DNA from: Bacteroidota bacterium
GTDB lineage: Bacteria; Bacteroidota; Ignavibacteria; Tepidaquicellales; Tepidaquicellaceae
Length of the DNA: 5,599 nt
NCBI GenBank assembly: GCA_023429265.1
Contig: JAEYVS010000063.1
Location: 1 to 5,599 of the forward strand
Reading direction: 5' to 3'
The notes beneath the pieces were generated by a model. That model was not told the DNA's origin. It did not search any database and saw only the letters and a program-made list of their open reading frames with translations. Both the position numbers and the translations under genes were made by a program. Shown here piece by piece: positions 1 through 5,469 of this stretch (its first letter is position 1; each line of letters starts with the position of its first letter).

Positions 1-314
1 CCGATCTTGCTGTCCGGTATGAATATAAACTGCGATAAGGAGCTTCTCAGCTTTCTGAATTTTTCTTTAGGTACTTTTATCTGGATATTTTTGGGGTCAA
101 ATGCTTCTTTGCCGGTCCTCTCAATTATTATGTTGCTTCGAAGAGCTTCATCGAGAAGAGATTCGTCCACAGCAAAATATTTTTTGGGGCTGTCGGTAAT
201 AACAACCGGCTGCCATCCATAAAGCGGAAGGTATTTTGCAAATTTTAATGTCCTTTGTACACCCCCCATTCCCATTGGCGGGAAATAGTACGAAATGATC
301 AATACTTTATTCAA
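1..314 (-). CDS. Glycosyltransferase, family-4-like N-terminal part (partial, runs off window)
   Basis: Only the first 104 codons are present; the gene continues beyond base 1. The protein begins (M)NKVLIISYYFPPMGMGGVQR, which is the typical opening of GT-B fold glycosyltransferases of the GT4 type: a first beta strand (residues 3-9), then a Pro/Gly-rich loop (PPMGMGG, residues 12-18), then a helix with Arg21. A second strand follows near residues 35-40 (QPVVIT). Such enzymes move a sugar from a nucleotide donor to an acceptor in cell-surface polysaccharide or glycolipid synthesis, usually at the inner face of the membrane. The donor-binding C-terminal domain is outside the window, so substrate cannot be guessed. 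The start is TTG at 314-312. It is preceded six bases upstream by GAGAGG, and an in-frame TAG lies two codons before it, so no upstream start is possible. The next in-frame ATG would cut into the first strand and loop. The gene lies 45 bp after the aminopeptidase gene on the same strand, with a terminator-like hairpin between them. Family call is fairly sure; specificity is unknown. Confidence 0.8.
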   Translation of the reverse strand, partial: MNKVLIISYYFPPMGMGGVQRTLKFAKYLPLYGWQPVVITDSPKKYFAVDESLLDEALRSNIIIERTGKEAFDPKNIQIKVPKEKFRKLRSSLSQFIFIPDSKI

Positions 315-320
315 CCACTA

Positions 321-326
321 CCTCTC
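321..326 (-). promoter_or_regulatory. Shine-Dalgarno fixing the TTG start of the glycosyltransferase
   Basis: Reading the minus strand, GAGAGG is followed by six bases and then TTG. The in-frame TAG between this site and the TTG rules out longer versions, so this site decides the non-ATG start. Confidence 0.65.
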
Positions 327-336
327 AATAAGTTAT

Positions 337-357
337 AAAAAGCAGGATACAATCCTG
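337..357 (-). terminator. Short hairpin plus T-run after the aminopeptidase gene
   Basis: On the minus strand, two bases after the aminopeptidase stop codon, CAGGAT pairs perfectly with ATCCTG around a 3-base TGT loop. After one C comes TTTTT (bases 341-337). This has the layout of an intrinsic terminator. The stem is only 6 bp with 3 G-C pairs, so it may be weak or partly read through. The glycosyltransferase starts only 22 bases after the T-run, with no obvious promoter between, which suggests partial read-through or a promoter inside the upstream gene. Confidence 0.45.
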
Positions 358-359
358 TA

Positions 360-1454
360 CTATAGAACTATGAGTTCTTTTGGCGACCTGTTCAATATCT
401 CACATCCGTCTTCGGTAATTACAACATCATCCTCAATTCTTACGCCTCCTAGCCCTTCCACATAAATACCGGGCTCTACTGTCATGACATTATTAATTTC
501 AAGCTTACTTTTACTGAACTGATTGAACCTTGGTGCTTCGTGAACATCATAACCTAATCCATGACCAAGTCCATGACCAAAATTTTCACCGAACCCATTT
601 TCTTTGATATAATTTCTCGCAGCGGCATCGACCTTTTTACAGGAAGCTCCTTTTTTAATCAATTCCAATGCCTTCAGCTGAGCTTCAAGAACAATATTGT
701 AAATATTTCTTAATTCATCTGATACTTCGCCGACCGCAACTGTTCGGGTCATGTCAGAATTAAATCCCTTGTAAGCAGTTCCATAATCAAGTGTTAGCAT
801 ATCGCCTCGTTGAATTACTCTATTAGTCGGGTGAGCATGGGGTAATGCGCTATTTGGACCGCTTGCTACTATTGGATCAAATGCATTTCTTTCACCGCCC
901 AGCTTCATCTGAATATATGTAATATCAGCTGCCAATTCTCTTTCTGTTGTACTACCTGGTCTTATCGCTCCCAGAATATGTCCGAAAGCGTTATCAGTAA
1001 TTTCTACAGCTTTTCTTATGCAGTCCAGTTCATTAGCCGTTTTAACAGCCGTGATGGTTTCAACAAGACCCTGTATTGGCACAAGTTTTGAATCGAGCAT
1101 ATCATTGAGTGATTCATATGCAGCGTAGTTCATTGTTCCTGATTCAAATCCAACACTCTTGATCTTTTCCTTCTTAGCAATCTTTTTCAAAAAATCGAAT
1201 GAACCCTGTTTTGAAATAATCGTTTCAAAGCTTCCTGACACCGTATCTTTTACAACTGTCTTATAACGAAAGTCTGTTACAAAGTAAGCTTTCTTAGGTG
1301 TAATGAAAATTACACCGGCGCTTCCCATAAAACCACTGAGATATTTTATGCTTGTTAAATTCGTAACAAGGAAGGAATCTGCTTTATATCCGTTAAGGGC
1401 TTCCCTTATGGCATTAATTCTACCCATTACAATAGTATTTTTTTCAAATAGCAT
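360..1454 (-). CDS. Xaa-Pro aminopeptidase, M24 metallopeptidase family
   Basis: This 364-residue protein is a cytoplasmic 'pita-bread' metallopeptidase predicted to remove the N-terminal residue from peptides with proline in second position, using two metal ions (usually Mn2+ or Co2+). The N-terminal creatinase-like domain covers about residues 11-135 (SFLVTNLTSIKYLSGFMGS near 27-45). The catalytic domain covers about 140-360. All five expected metal ligands are visible: Asp223 (LDYG) and Asp234 (NSDMTRT), His298 (GHGLGYDVHE), Glu327 (VEPGIY) and Glu341 (RIEDD). His206 (SGPNSALPHAHP) and His305 fit the conserved catalytic histidines. The length is normal for the short bacterial aminopeptidase P/PepQ-like group. 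Prolidase (dipeptidase) activity is the main alternative and cannot be excluded by eye. The ATG at 1454 has only a weak upstream GAG; an ATG at codon 10 (MGRINAIREAL) is an acceptable alternative start. The gene follows the TerC gene by 58 bp on the same strand, so the two could be cotranscribed. Confidence 0.92.
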   Translation of the reverse strand: MLFEKNTIVMGRINAIREALNGYKADSFLVTNLTSIKYLSGFMGSAGVIFITPKKAYFVTDFRYKTVVKDTVSGSFETIISKQGSFDFLKKIAKKEKIKSVGFESGTMNYAAYESLNDMLDSKLVPIQGLVETITAVKTANELDCIRKAVEITDNAFGHILGAIRPGSTTERELAADITYIQMKLGGERNAFDPIVASGPNSALPHAHPTNRVIQRGDMLTLDYGTAYKGFNSDMTRTVAVGEVSDELRNIYNIVLEAQLKALELIKKGASCKKVDAAARNYIKENGFGENFGHGLGHGLGYDVHEAPRFNQFSKSKLEINNVMTVEPGIYVEGLGGVRIEDDVVITEDGCEILNRSPKELIVL

Positions 1455-1512
1455 TAAAATTACTCAATCTACTCAGCAAATTCAATTCAAGATATAATGT
1501 AATTGCTACTAT

Positions 1513-2220
1513 TTAGTCTAAGTCACGGGATTTGAATTCTTCAGCTAATTTCTTCATTTTAGCCTCTTTTTGTTCGGCAATTAAGGATGCAACTATTGAA
1601 CCAATAAGTACTAAAGCTATAAACCCCAATGATATTCCGATCGGTATATGGTAAAGGTCTGATATGACCATTTTAACTCCTACAAAACATAATATTACAG
1701 CAAGACCGATATTAAGATACCTGAAATAATCCATTATACCGGCTAAAGCGAAATAAAGAGATCTGAGTCCGAGAATTGCAAAAATATTTGAAGAATATAC
1801 AATGAACGGATCTTTTGAAATAGCGAGGATTGCCGGGATTGAGTCAATTGCGAATATCAGGTCAGTTGATTCTATAACAATCAAAACTAGTAATAATGGT
1901 GTCCCAACCAATCTGCCCATCTTTCTAACAAAAAACTTTTCCCCACGAAAAGTGTCTATGACTGGGATAAATCTTCTTATTAATTTAATAACAGGGTTTC
2001 TTCCTGGTTCTATTTTTTCTTCTGACTTTTGTAAACCAAGCTTAATACCTGTTATAATAAGAAATGCTCCAAAAACGTAAATTAACCATTCAAACATATT
2101 TAACAGTGCAATACCTGCTGCAATGAATATTCCTCTCATTACAACCGCGCCAATTATCCCCCAGTATAAAGTCTTATGCTGGTATTTAGGTGGAACTTTG
2201 AAGTATTTAAAAACTACCAC
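1513..2220 (-). CDS. TerC-family protein, C-terminal fragment after the frameshift
   Basis: This 235-residue frame opens at a GTG (2220) that is not a natural gene start: family similarity continues upstream of it in the shifted frame. It holds the bulk of TerC: the KYFKVPPKYQHK loop, helices near residues 20-40 and 43-60, a charged cytoplasmic-type loop at about 65-100, and the signature helix with Glu117, Asp120 and Asp126 (IESTDLIFAIDSIPA). The segment SSNIFAILGLRSLYF follows at 143-157, then two more helices and a Lys/Glu-rich tail. No Shine-Dalgarno lies before the GTG, so independent expression is doubtful. Confidence 0.7.
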   Translation of the reverse strand: MVVFKYFKVPPKYQHKTLYWGIIGAVVMRGIFIAAGIALLNMFEWLIYVFGAFLIITGIKLGLQKSEEKIEPGRNPVIKLIRRFIPVIDTFRGEKFFVRKMGRLVGTPLLLVLIVIESTDLIFAIDSIPAILAISKDPFIVYSSNIFAILGLRSLYFALAGIMDYFRYLNIGLAVILCFVGVKMVISDLYHIPIGISLGFIALVLIGSIVASLIAEQKEAKMKKLAEEFKSRDLD

Positions 2221-2477
2221 AAAGACAAAATATTATCTACACTAAGTGATTTTTCTATCAGATATCCTGATAAAAATTCGAGCCCTGCCTGCTTTCCAAG
2301 ATAAAAATAAACTCCCAAATTAAATAATAATGCAAGACTTATCCATACACCACTCCATATAACTGCTTCTTTTACCGATATCTCATGAGCCTTTCGGTTG
2401 AATACTCCCAGGTCTAATATCATCATTATTGTTACAACTACTCCAAAAACTATCCAACCAACTAAATGGTGATCCAT
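2214..2477 (-). CDS. TerC-family protein, N-terminal fragment before the frameshift
   Basis: This 87-residue open frame starts at ATG 2477 and encodes the first two membrane helices (about residues 5-25 and 38-60) and the beginning of the third. The conserved acidic residues Asp22 (ILDLGVF), Glu75 and Asp81 (IEKSLSVDN) are present. Residues 1-83 match the family; the last four (LSLW) are out of frame and the stop is TAG. No clear Shine-Dalgarno precedes the ATG. Alone it would be far too short to work as a TerC protein. Confidence 0.7.
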   Translation of the reverse strand: MDHHLVGWIVFGVVVTIMMILDLGVFNRKAHEISVKEAVIWSGVWISLALLFNLGVYFYLGKQAGLEFLSGYLIEKSLSVDNILSLW

Positions 2478-2526
2478 ATTCTAAAATTTTAAGCAATAAA
2501 AATACATGTTTTTCCGTTCATTTACT

Positions 2527-2556
2527 ATTATCTAATTCTTTCTAACATTGAGACAA
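2527..2556 (-). promoter_or_regulatory. Possible sigma70-like promoter for the TerC gene
   Basis: On the minus strand TTGTCT (2556-2551) and GATAAT (2532-2527) are separated by 18 bases. They match the consensus at 4 of 6 and 5 of 6 positions. Transcription would begin near 2520, giving a leader of roughly 40 bases before ATG 2477. In such AT-rich DNA chance matches are common, so support is modest. Confidence 0.3.
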
Positions 2557-2577
2557 TTTTGTACATATAATTATAAC
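2548..2577 (+). promoter_or_regulatory. Possible sigma70-like promoter for the DedA gene
   Basis: TTGAGA (2548-2553) and TATAAC (2572-2577) are separated by 18 bases, each matching the consensus at 5 of 6 positions. The predicted leader is about 30 bases. The -35 box overlaps that of the opposite-facing TerC promoter candidate, so the two genes could share regulation. A second TATAAT at 2597-2602 lacks a good -35 and would give an almost leaderless message. Confidence 0.35.
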
Positions 2578-2612
2578 TTTTTATAAACAATTTTTGTATA
2601 ATCTAAATTACA

Positions 2613-3251
2613 ATGGACATTTTAGCAGATTTTTTTTCAAAACTAGGAGACCTTGAAGAGTTAATTCGATGGGGAGGGCTTCTTGTTCTAACCATAATAG
2701 TTTTTGCTGAGACCGGTGTACTTGCCGGGTTTTTCCTGCCGGGTGATTCGCTTCTTCTAACAGCCGGACTTCTTGCTTCTCAAGGAATTATTGATATTTA
2801 CGGAATTTTATTTTTCCTCACTACCGCTGCTATTGTTGGTGATAGTTTTGGATATTGGTTTGGTAAAAAAACAGGTCCAAGGATTTTTAAAAAGGAAAAA
2901 TCACTTTTATTTGCAAAAGAGCACTTAGTAAAGGCAAACGAATTTTATAATAAATATGGCGGCAAAACTATTATTTTGGCCCGATTTATACCTTTCGCGC
3001 GTACCTTTGTACCCGTTATTGGAGGTGCCGCTAAAATGCCATATAAAAGCTTTTTTATTTATAATGTAGTTGGGGGTATAGTATGGGTATTCTCACTTTC
3101 ACTCCTTGGATATTATTTTGGTGATATACCTATAATTAAGAATAATTTTGAGTATGTTATAATTGCTGTAATTGTCATTTCTTCTATTCCTGCTGTAAAA
3201 TTTATATATAAAATGATTTTTAGAAAAAAGACCACTGTTGTTAATCTTTAG
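2613..3251 (+). CDS. DedA-family membrane protein
   Basis: This 212-residue protein has the full DedA/SNARE-associated domain. A first helix sits near residues 20-38, then a re-entrant region FAETGVLAGFFLPGDSLLLTAGLL (31-54), a helix near 62-82 with Asp77, the second re-entrant motif ILARFIPFARTFVPVIGG (121-138), and helices near 147-169 and 180-200. Glu33, Asp45, Arg124 and Arg130 have exactly the spacing of the essential Glu39, Asp51, Arg130 and Arg136 reported for E. coli YqjA and YghB. DedA proteins act in the inner membrane. Some bacterial members flip undecaprenyl phosphate back to the cytoplasmic face, and others affect lipid balance and proton-dependent homeostasis; which role applies here cannot be told from sequence. 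The length is normal and the tail is basic (FRKKTT), as expected for a cytoplasmic end. The ATG at 2613 has no visible Shine-Dalgarno. The gene is divergent from the TerC gene and 133 bp upstream of secD. Confidence 0.9.
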   Translation: MDILADFFSKLGDLEELIRWGGLLVLTIIVFAETGVLAGFFLPGDSLLLTAGLLASQGIIDIYGILFFLTTAAIVGDSFGYWFGKKTGPRIFKKEKSLLFAKEHLVKANEFYNKYGGKTIILARFIPFARTFVPVIGGAAKMPYKSFFIYNVVGGIVWVFSLSLLGYYFGDIPIIKNNFEYVIIAVIVISSIPAVKFIYKMIFRKKTTVVNL

Positions 3252-3323
3252 AGACTCCACTAAAACCTCTATTTACATTGACAATTCTAAGTTTTTAAAG
3301 TAATTTACCGTTTGTCATTTTTT

Positions 3324-3343
3324 GCTAAAGTATTGACTTTAGC
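3324..3343. repeat. Perfect inverted repeat overlapping the secD promoter
   Basis: GCTAAAGT (3324-3331) and ACTTTAGC (3336-3343) are exact reverse complements around a 4-base ATTG spacer. The right arm and spacer contain the proposed -35 box of secD. No T-run follows the stem on either strand, so it is not a standard intrinsic terminator. It could be an operator, or a 3' stem protecting the DedA message. The symmetry is certain; the function is inferred. Confidence 0.5.
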
Positions 3344-3361
3344 CCGAAATCAACTAATAAT
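3333..3361 (+). promoter_or_regulatory. Likely sigma70-like promoter of secD
   Basis: TTGACT (3333-3338) and AATAAT (3356-3361) are 17 bases apart and each match the consensus at 5 of 6 positions. Transcription would start near 3368, leaving a short leader of about 17 bases with the secD Shine-Dalgarno. A perfect TTGACA also occurs at 3278-3283, but the best -10 at correct distance (TAATTT) is poor. Confidence 0.45.
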
Positions 3362-3373
3362 TAACGTTTTTAC

Positions 3374-3377
3374 GGAG
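3374..3377 (+). promoter_or_regulatory. Shine-Dalgarno fixing the TTG start of secD
   Basis: GGAG sits seven bases before TTG 3385. The resulting N-terminus (MKQNLSKIILTVVLIALAIYALYPTYEDY) has the expected positively charged start and first membrane helix of SecD. No in-frame ATG is available before the helix, so this site decides the start. Confidence 0.7.
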
Positions 3378-3384
3378 TATTAAC

Positions 3385-5433
3385 TTGAAGCAAAATCTTT
3401 CAAAGATAATCCTTACTGTTGTTCTGATTGCGCTTGCCATTTATGCACTTTACCCTACATACGAAGACTACAAATTGCAGCAGGAGCTGACCAAACTCAG
3501 CGGACAGGACAGCATTACATTTATAGATCAGAATGGGCAGGAGTTAAAAGATGCCCAGGAGAAAAGGATAAAACTCGGACTCGATCTTAAAGGCGGTATG
3601 TATGTTGTACTTGATGTTGATGTTATGAAGCTCTTAAATGACCTGGCCGTAAGGAAGGACCAGCAGCTTGAGCAGATCCTCGAAGAGATGAAGACTTCCA
3701 ACCTGGACACTGATGAGCCCATCATAGACGTCCTACAGCAGAAACTTACAGACAGAGGACTCACACTTAAATCGTATTACGGCGAGATCAGGGATACCGA
3801 AGATGAAATTGAAGGTAAGCTGAACCAGGAAATTGACGGTGCTATAGAAAGAGCGGTTGAAGTCGTAAGAAACCGTGTTGATCAGTATGGTGTTGCCGAG
3901 CCACAGATACAAAAGGTTGGTGGAAACAGAATTATCGTAGAGCTTCCGGGTGTAAGCAATCCTGCTGACGTAAGGCAATTGCTTCAGGGTACAGCTTTAC
4001 TTGAATTTAAAATGGTTTACGATCCGCAGAAAACTGTGGAGGTAATGCAGAAAGTTAACGAAGTTCTGGCAAAGGATACATCGCTATCAGGAAATACAGG
4101 TGGTGATGTGAACCCCGTAGATATGCTCACCGGTACTACTAATGATACCTCAAAGAAGCTTTCTTCTGATACTATTAAAAGCGAAAATAATACAGCAGGA
4201 AAAAACGATACAACTAAGAAAACTGATACTACTAAAAAAGCTGCTGACACCACCAAAAAACTTACTGACACTACAAAAAGAAACGATACCACAGGCGGAA
4301 ATGACACTTCCTCAGGTTCTGACACCGGGCAGTCACTTGATACCAATCAAATGACCCAGGAAGAGTTTATGAAAGAGAATCCTTTATTCTTTACATTAGT
4401 ACAGATAAATCCTGAAAGTGGTGTTGCTGACGGGTATGTATCAGAAATGGATAAAGCTAAAGTAGACAGATACCTTTCAAGACCGGATGTTAAAGCTGTG
4501 ATTCCTCCTGATATGCAGTTCTTATGGTATCAGAGAACTTTTAACGCAGAAGATGGTGCAGTTGTATATACTTTATTGGCAGTTAAGAAGACCCCTGAAT
4601 TAACAGGAAAGTCAGTTGTAGATGCAGTCGCAACTATTGATCCAACTGATAATACTCCTGTGGTTAATATGAGAATGGACAGCGAAGGTGCAGGGCAATG
4701 GGCTAGAATAACCGGCGCAAACATTGGTAAAAGATGTGCTATTGTTCTTGATAATGTAGTTTACTCAGCCCCGGTAATACAATCAAAAATTACGGGCGGT
4801 AGTTCGGTTATACAGGGAATGGGCAGCGTGAATGAAGCTGAGCTTCTTTCGATCGTTTTAAAAGCCGGTGCCTTACCCGCTCCGCTTAAGATCATTGAAG
4901 AAAGAACCATTGGACCTTCTCTTGGGGAAGATTCCATTCAGGCAGGTATTGTTTCTTCAATTGCAGCATTAATACTCGTAGCACTCTTTATGATAGTTTA
5001 TTACAGGAGCGGTGGCGTTGTTGCTGATTTTGCTTTATTGATTAACGTGCTATTTGTACTCGGTATAATGGCAACATTCAAGGCTACTTTAACATTACCC
5101 GGTATCGCAGGTTTCATCCTTTCATTAGGTATGGCTGTTGATACTAACGTTCTGATCTTTGAACGTATTCGTGAGGAAATGGCGATAGGTAAGCCAATGA
5201 AGACAGCTTTAGAGATAGGTTACAAAAAAGCATTTTCAGCTATTCTTGATTCACATATTACAACGGTTATAACCGGTATTATTCTTTATCAATTTGGAAC
5301 AGGTCCTATCCAGGGATTTGCAATTACACTTTTATTTGGTATTGTTGCAAACTTATTCACAGCAATAGTTATAACACATATAATGTTTGACATTTTCCTT
5401 GAAAGAGGATGGAAATTTGGTTTTGGGCAATAA
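3385..5433 (+). CDS. secD: Protein translocase subunit SecD
   Basis: SecD joins SecF in the inner membrane and uses the ion gradient to help SecYEG/SecA pull exported proteins across. The protein has 682 residues against about 615 in E. coli. Helix 1 is at about residues 7-24. The large periplasmic P1 domain follows, opening with KLGLDLKGGMYVVLDVD (63-79) and including AVEVVRNRVDQYGVAEPQIQ (157-176) and IVELPGV (184-190). The domain is interrupted by a Thr/Asp/Lys-rich insert (about 251-317), then continues to EERTIGPSLG (505-514). Helices 2-6 lie at about 520-540, 545-563, 571-592, 618-637 and 643-670. The helix-4 motif GMAVDTNVLIFERIREE carries Asp586, matching the functionally important Asp519 of E. 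coli SecD, and IVLKAGALPAPLKI (490-503) is also a family signature. The gene starts with TTG and a strong Shine-Dalgarno, and is followed by secF 36 bp downstream in the same frame. The C-terminus is complete. Confidence 0.97.
   Translation: MKQNLSKIILTVVLIALAIYALYPTYEDYKLQQELTKLSGQDSITFIDQNGQELKDAQEKRIKLGLDLKGGMYVVLDVDVMKLLNDLAVRKDQQLEQILEEMKTSNLDTDEPIIDVLQQKLTDRGLTLKSYYGEIRDTEDEIEGKLNQEIDGAIERAVEVVRNRVDQYGVAEPQIQKVGGNRIIVELPGVSNPADVRQLLQGTALLEFKMVYDPQKTVEVMQKVNEVLAKDTSLSGNTGGDVNPVDMLTGTTNDTSKKLSSDTIKSENNTAGKNDTTKKTDTTKKAADTTKKLTDTTKRNDTTGGNDTSSGSDTGQSLDTNQMTQEEFMKENPLFFTLVQINPESGVADGYVSEMDKAKVDRYLSRPDVKAVIPPDMQFLWYQRTFNAEDGAVVYTLLAVKKTPELTGKSVVDAVATIDPTDNTPVVNMRMDSEGAGQWARITGANIGKRCAIVLDNVVYSAPVIQSKITGGSSVIQGMGSVNEAELLSIVLKAGALPAPLKIIEERTIGPSLGEDSIQAGIVSSIAALILVALFMIVYYRSGGVVADFALLINVLFVLGIMATFKATLTLPGIAGFILSLGMAVDTNVLIFERIREEMAIGKPMKTALEIGYKKAFSAILDSHITTVITGIILYQFGTGPIQGFAITLLFGIVANLFTAIVITHIMFDIFLERGWKFGFGQ
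4207..4293 (+). repeat. Degenerate DTTKK repeat coding for part of the SecD insert
   Basis: Five copies of the peptide DTT(K/R)(K/R)-like unit begin at SecD residues 275, 281, 288, 295 and 301 with a 6- or 7-residue period; the last copy keeps only DTT. The codons differ between copies (for example GATACAACT, GATACTACT, GACACCACC, GACACTACA), so the amino-acid pattern is better kept than the DNA. The unit lies within a wider low-complexity stretch (about 4135-4335) that should form a flexible, unfolded loop on the periplasmic side. Similar Thr/Asp-rich inserts occur at this place in Bacteroidetes SecDF from memory. Confidence 0.75.
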
Positions 5434-5469
5434 CTTTTTCAGGATAATAGTTTTAAAATATAATATTTA

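Larger units (their letters stand above)
1513..2477 (-). pseudogene. TerC-family membrane protein gene interrupted by a one-base frameshift
   Basis: Two overlapping reading frames together make one TerC-family protein. The first ends ...EKSLSVDNI then LSLW-stop; the second resumes with VVFKYFKVPPKYQH. Restoring one T in the TTTT run at 2230-2227 (minus strand) gives an uninterrupted ...SLSVDNIFVFVVVFKYFKVPPKYQH, the sequence expected for this family, and a protein of about 321 residues, a normal TerC length. It would be an inner-membrane protein with about eight or nine helices and the family's acidic membrane residues: Asp22, Glu75 and Asp81 in the first part, and the IESTDLIFAIDSIPA segment in the second. 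Relatives include E. coli Alx and the Bacillus MeeF/MeeY proteins, linked to Mn2+ export. No other stop or shift is seen, so a recent mutation or a base-calling error in a short homopolymer both fit. The gene lies divergent to the DedA gene and upstream of the aminopeptidase gene. Confidence 0.8.

Noticed and set aside
7..222. Plus-strand open frame of 71 codons at the left edge
   Set aside because: It lies opposite the glycosyltransferase, has no recognisable protein features, and the minus-strand frame has a clear family match and ribosome site.
1455..1512. Separate promoter for the aminopeptidase gene in the 58-bp gap
   Set aside because: No pair of -35 and -10 boxes with acceptable spacing was found; read-through from the TerC gene is simpler.
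2216..2235. Programmed -1 frameshift in the TerC gene
   Set aside because: The in-frame heptamer does not fit the X XXY YYZ pattern, and I saw no strong downstream stem or upstream Shine-Dalgarno-like stimulator. Mutation or sequencing error is simpler.
2478..2612. A yybP-ykoY Mn2+ riboswitch in the TerC leader
   Set aside because: Some TerC-family genes have this riboswitch, but the expected G-rich conserved loops are absent and the leader is short and almost all A/T.
3324..3343. Intrinsic terminator after the DedA gene
   Set aside because: The stem is perfect, but plus-strand sequence after it is CCGAAATC rather than a T-run, and the T-run lies on the wrong side for either strand.
4017..4346. 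Minus-strand open frame of 109 codons rich in Val, Ser and Phe, opposite secD
   Set aside because: It is the mirror of the Thr/Asp/Lys repeat codons; the low-complexity coding region avoids stops on the other strand. SecD on the plus strand is certain.
4142..4354. Plus-strand 70-codon frame inside secD
   Set aside because: It is an out-of-frame reading of the same repeat, fully inside secD, with no start signal.
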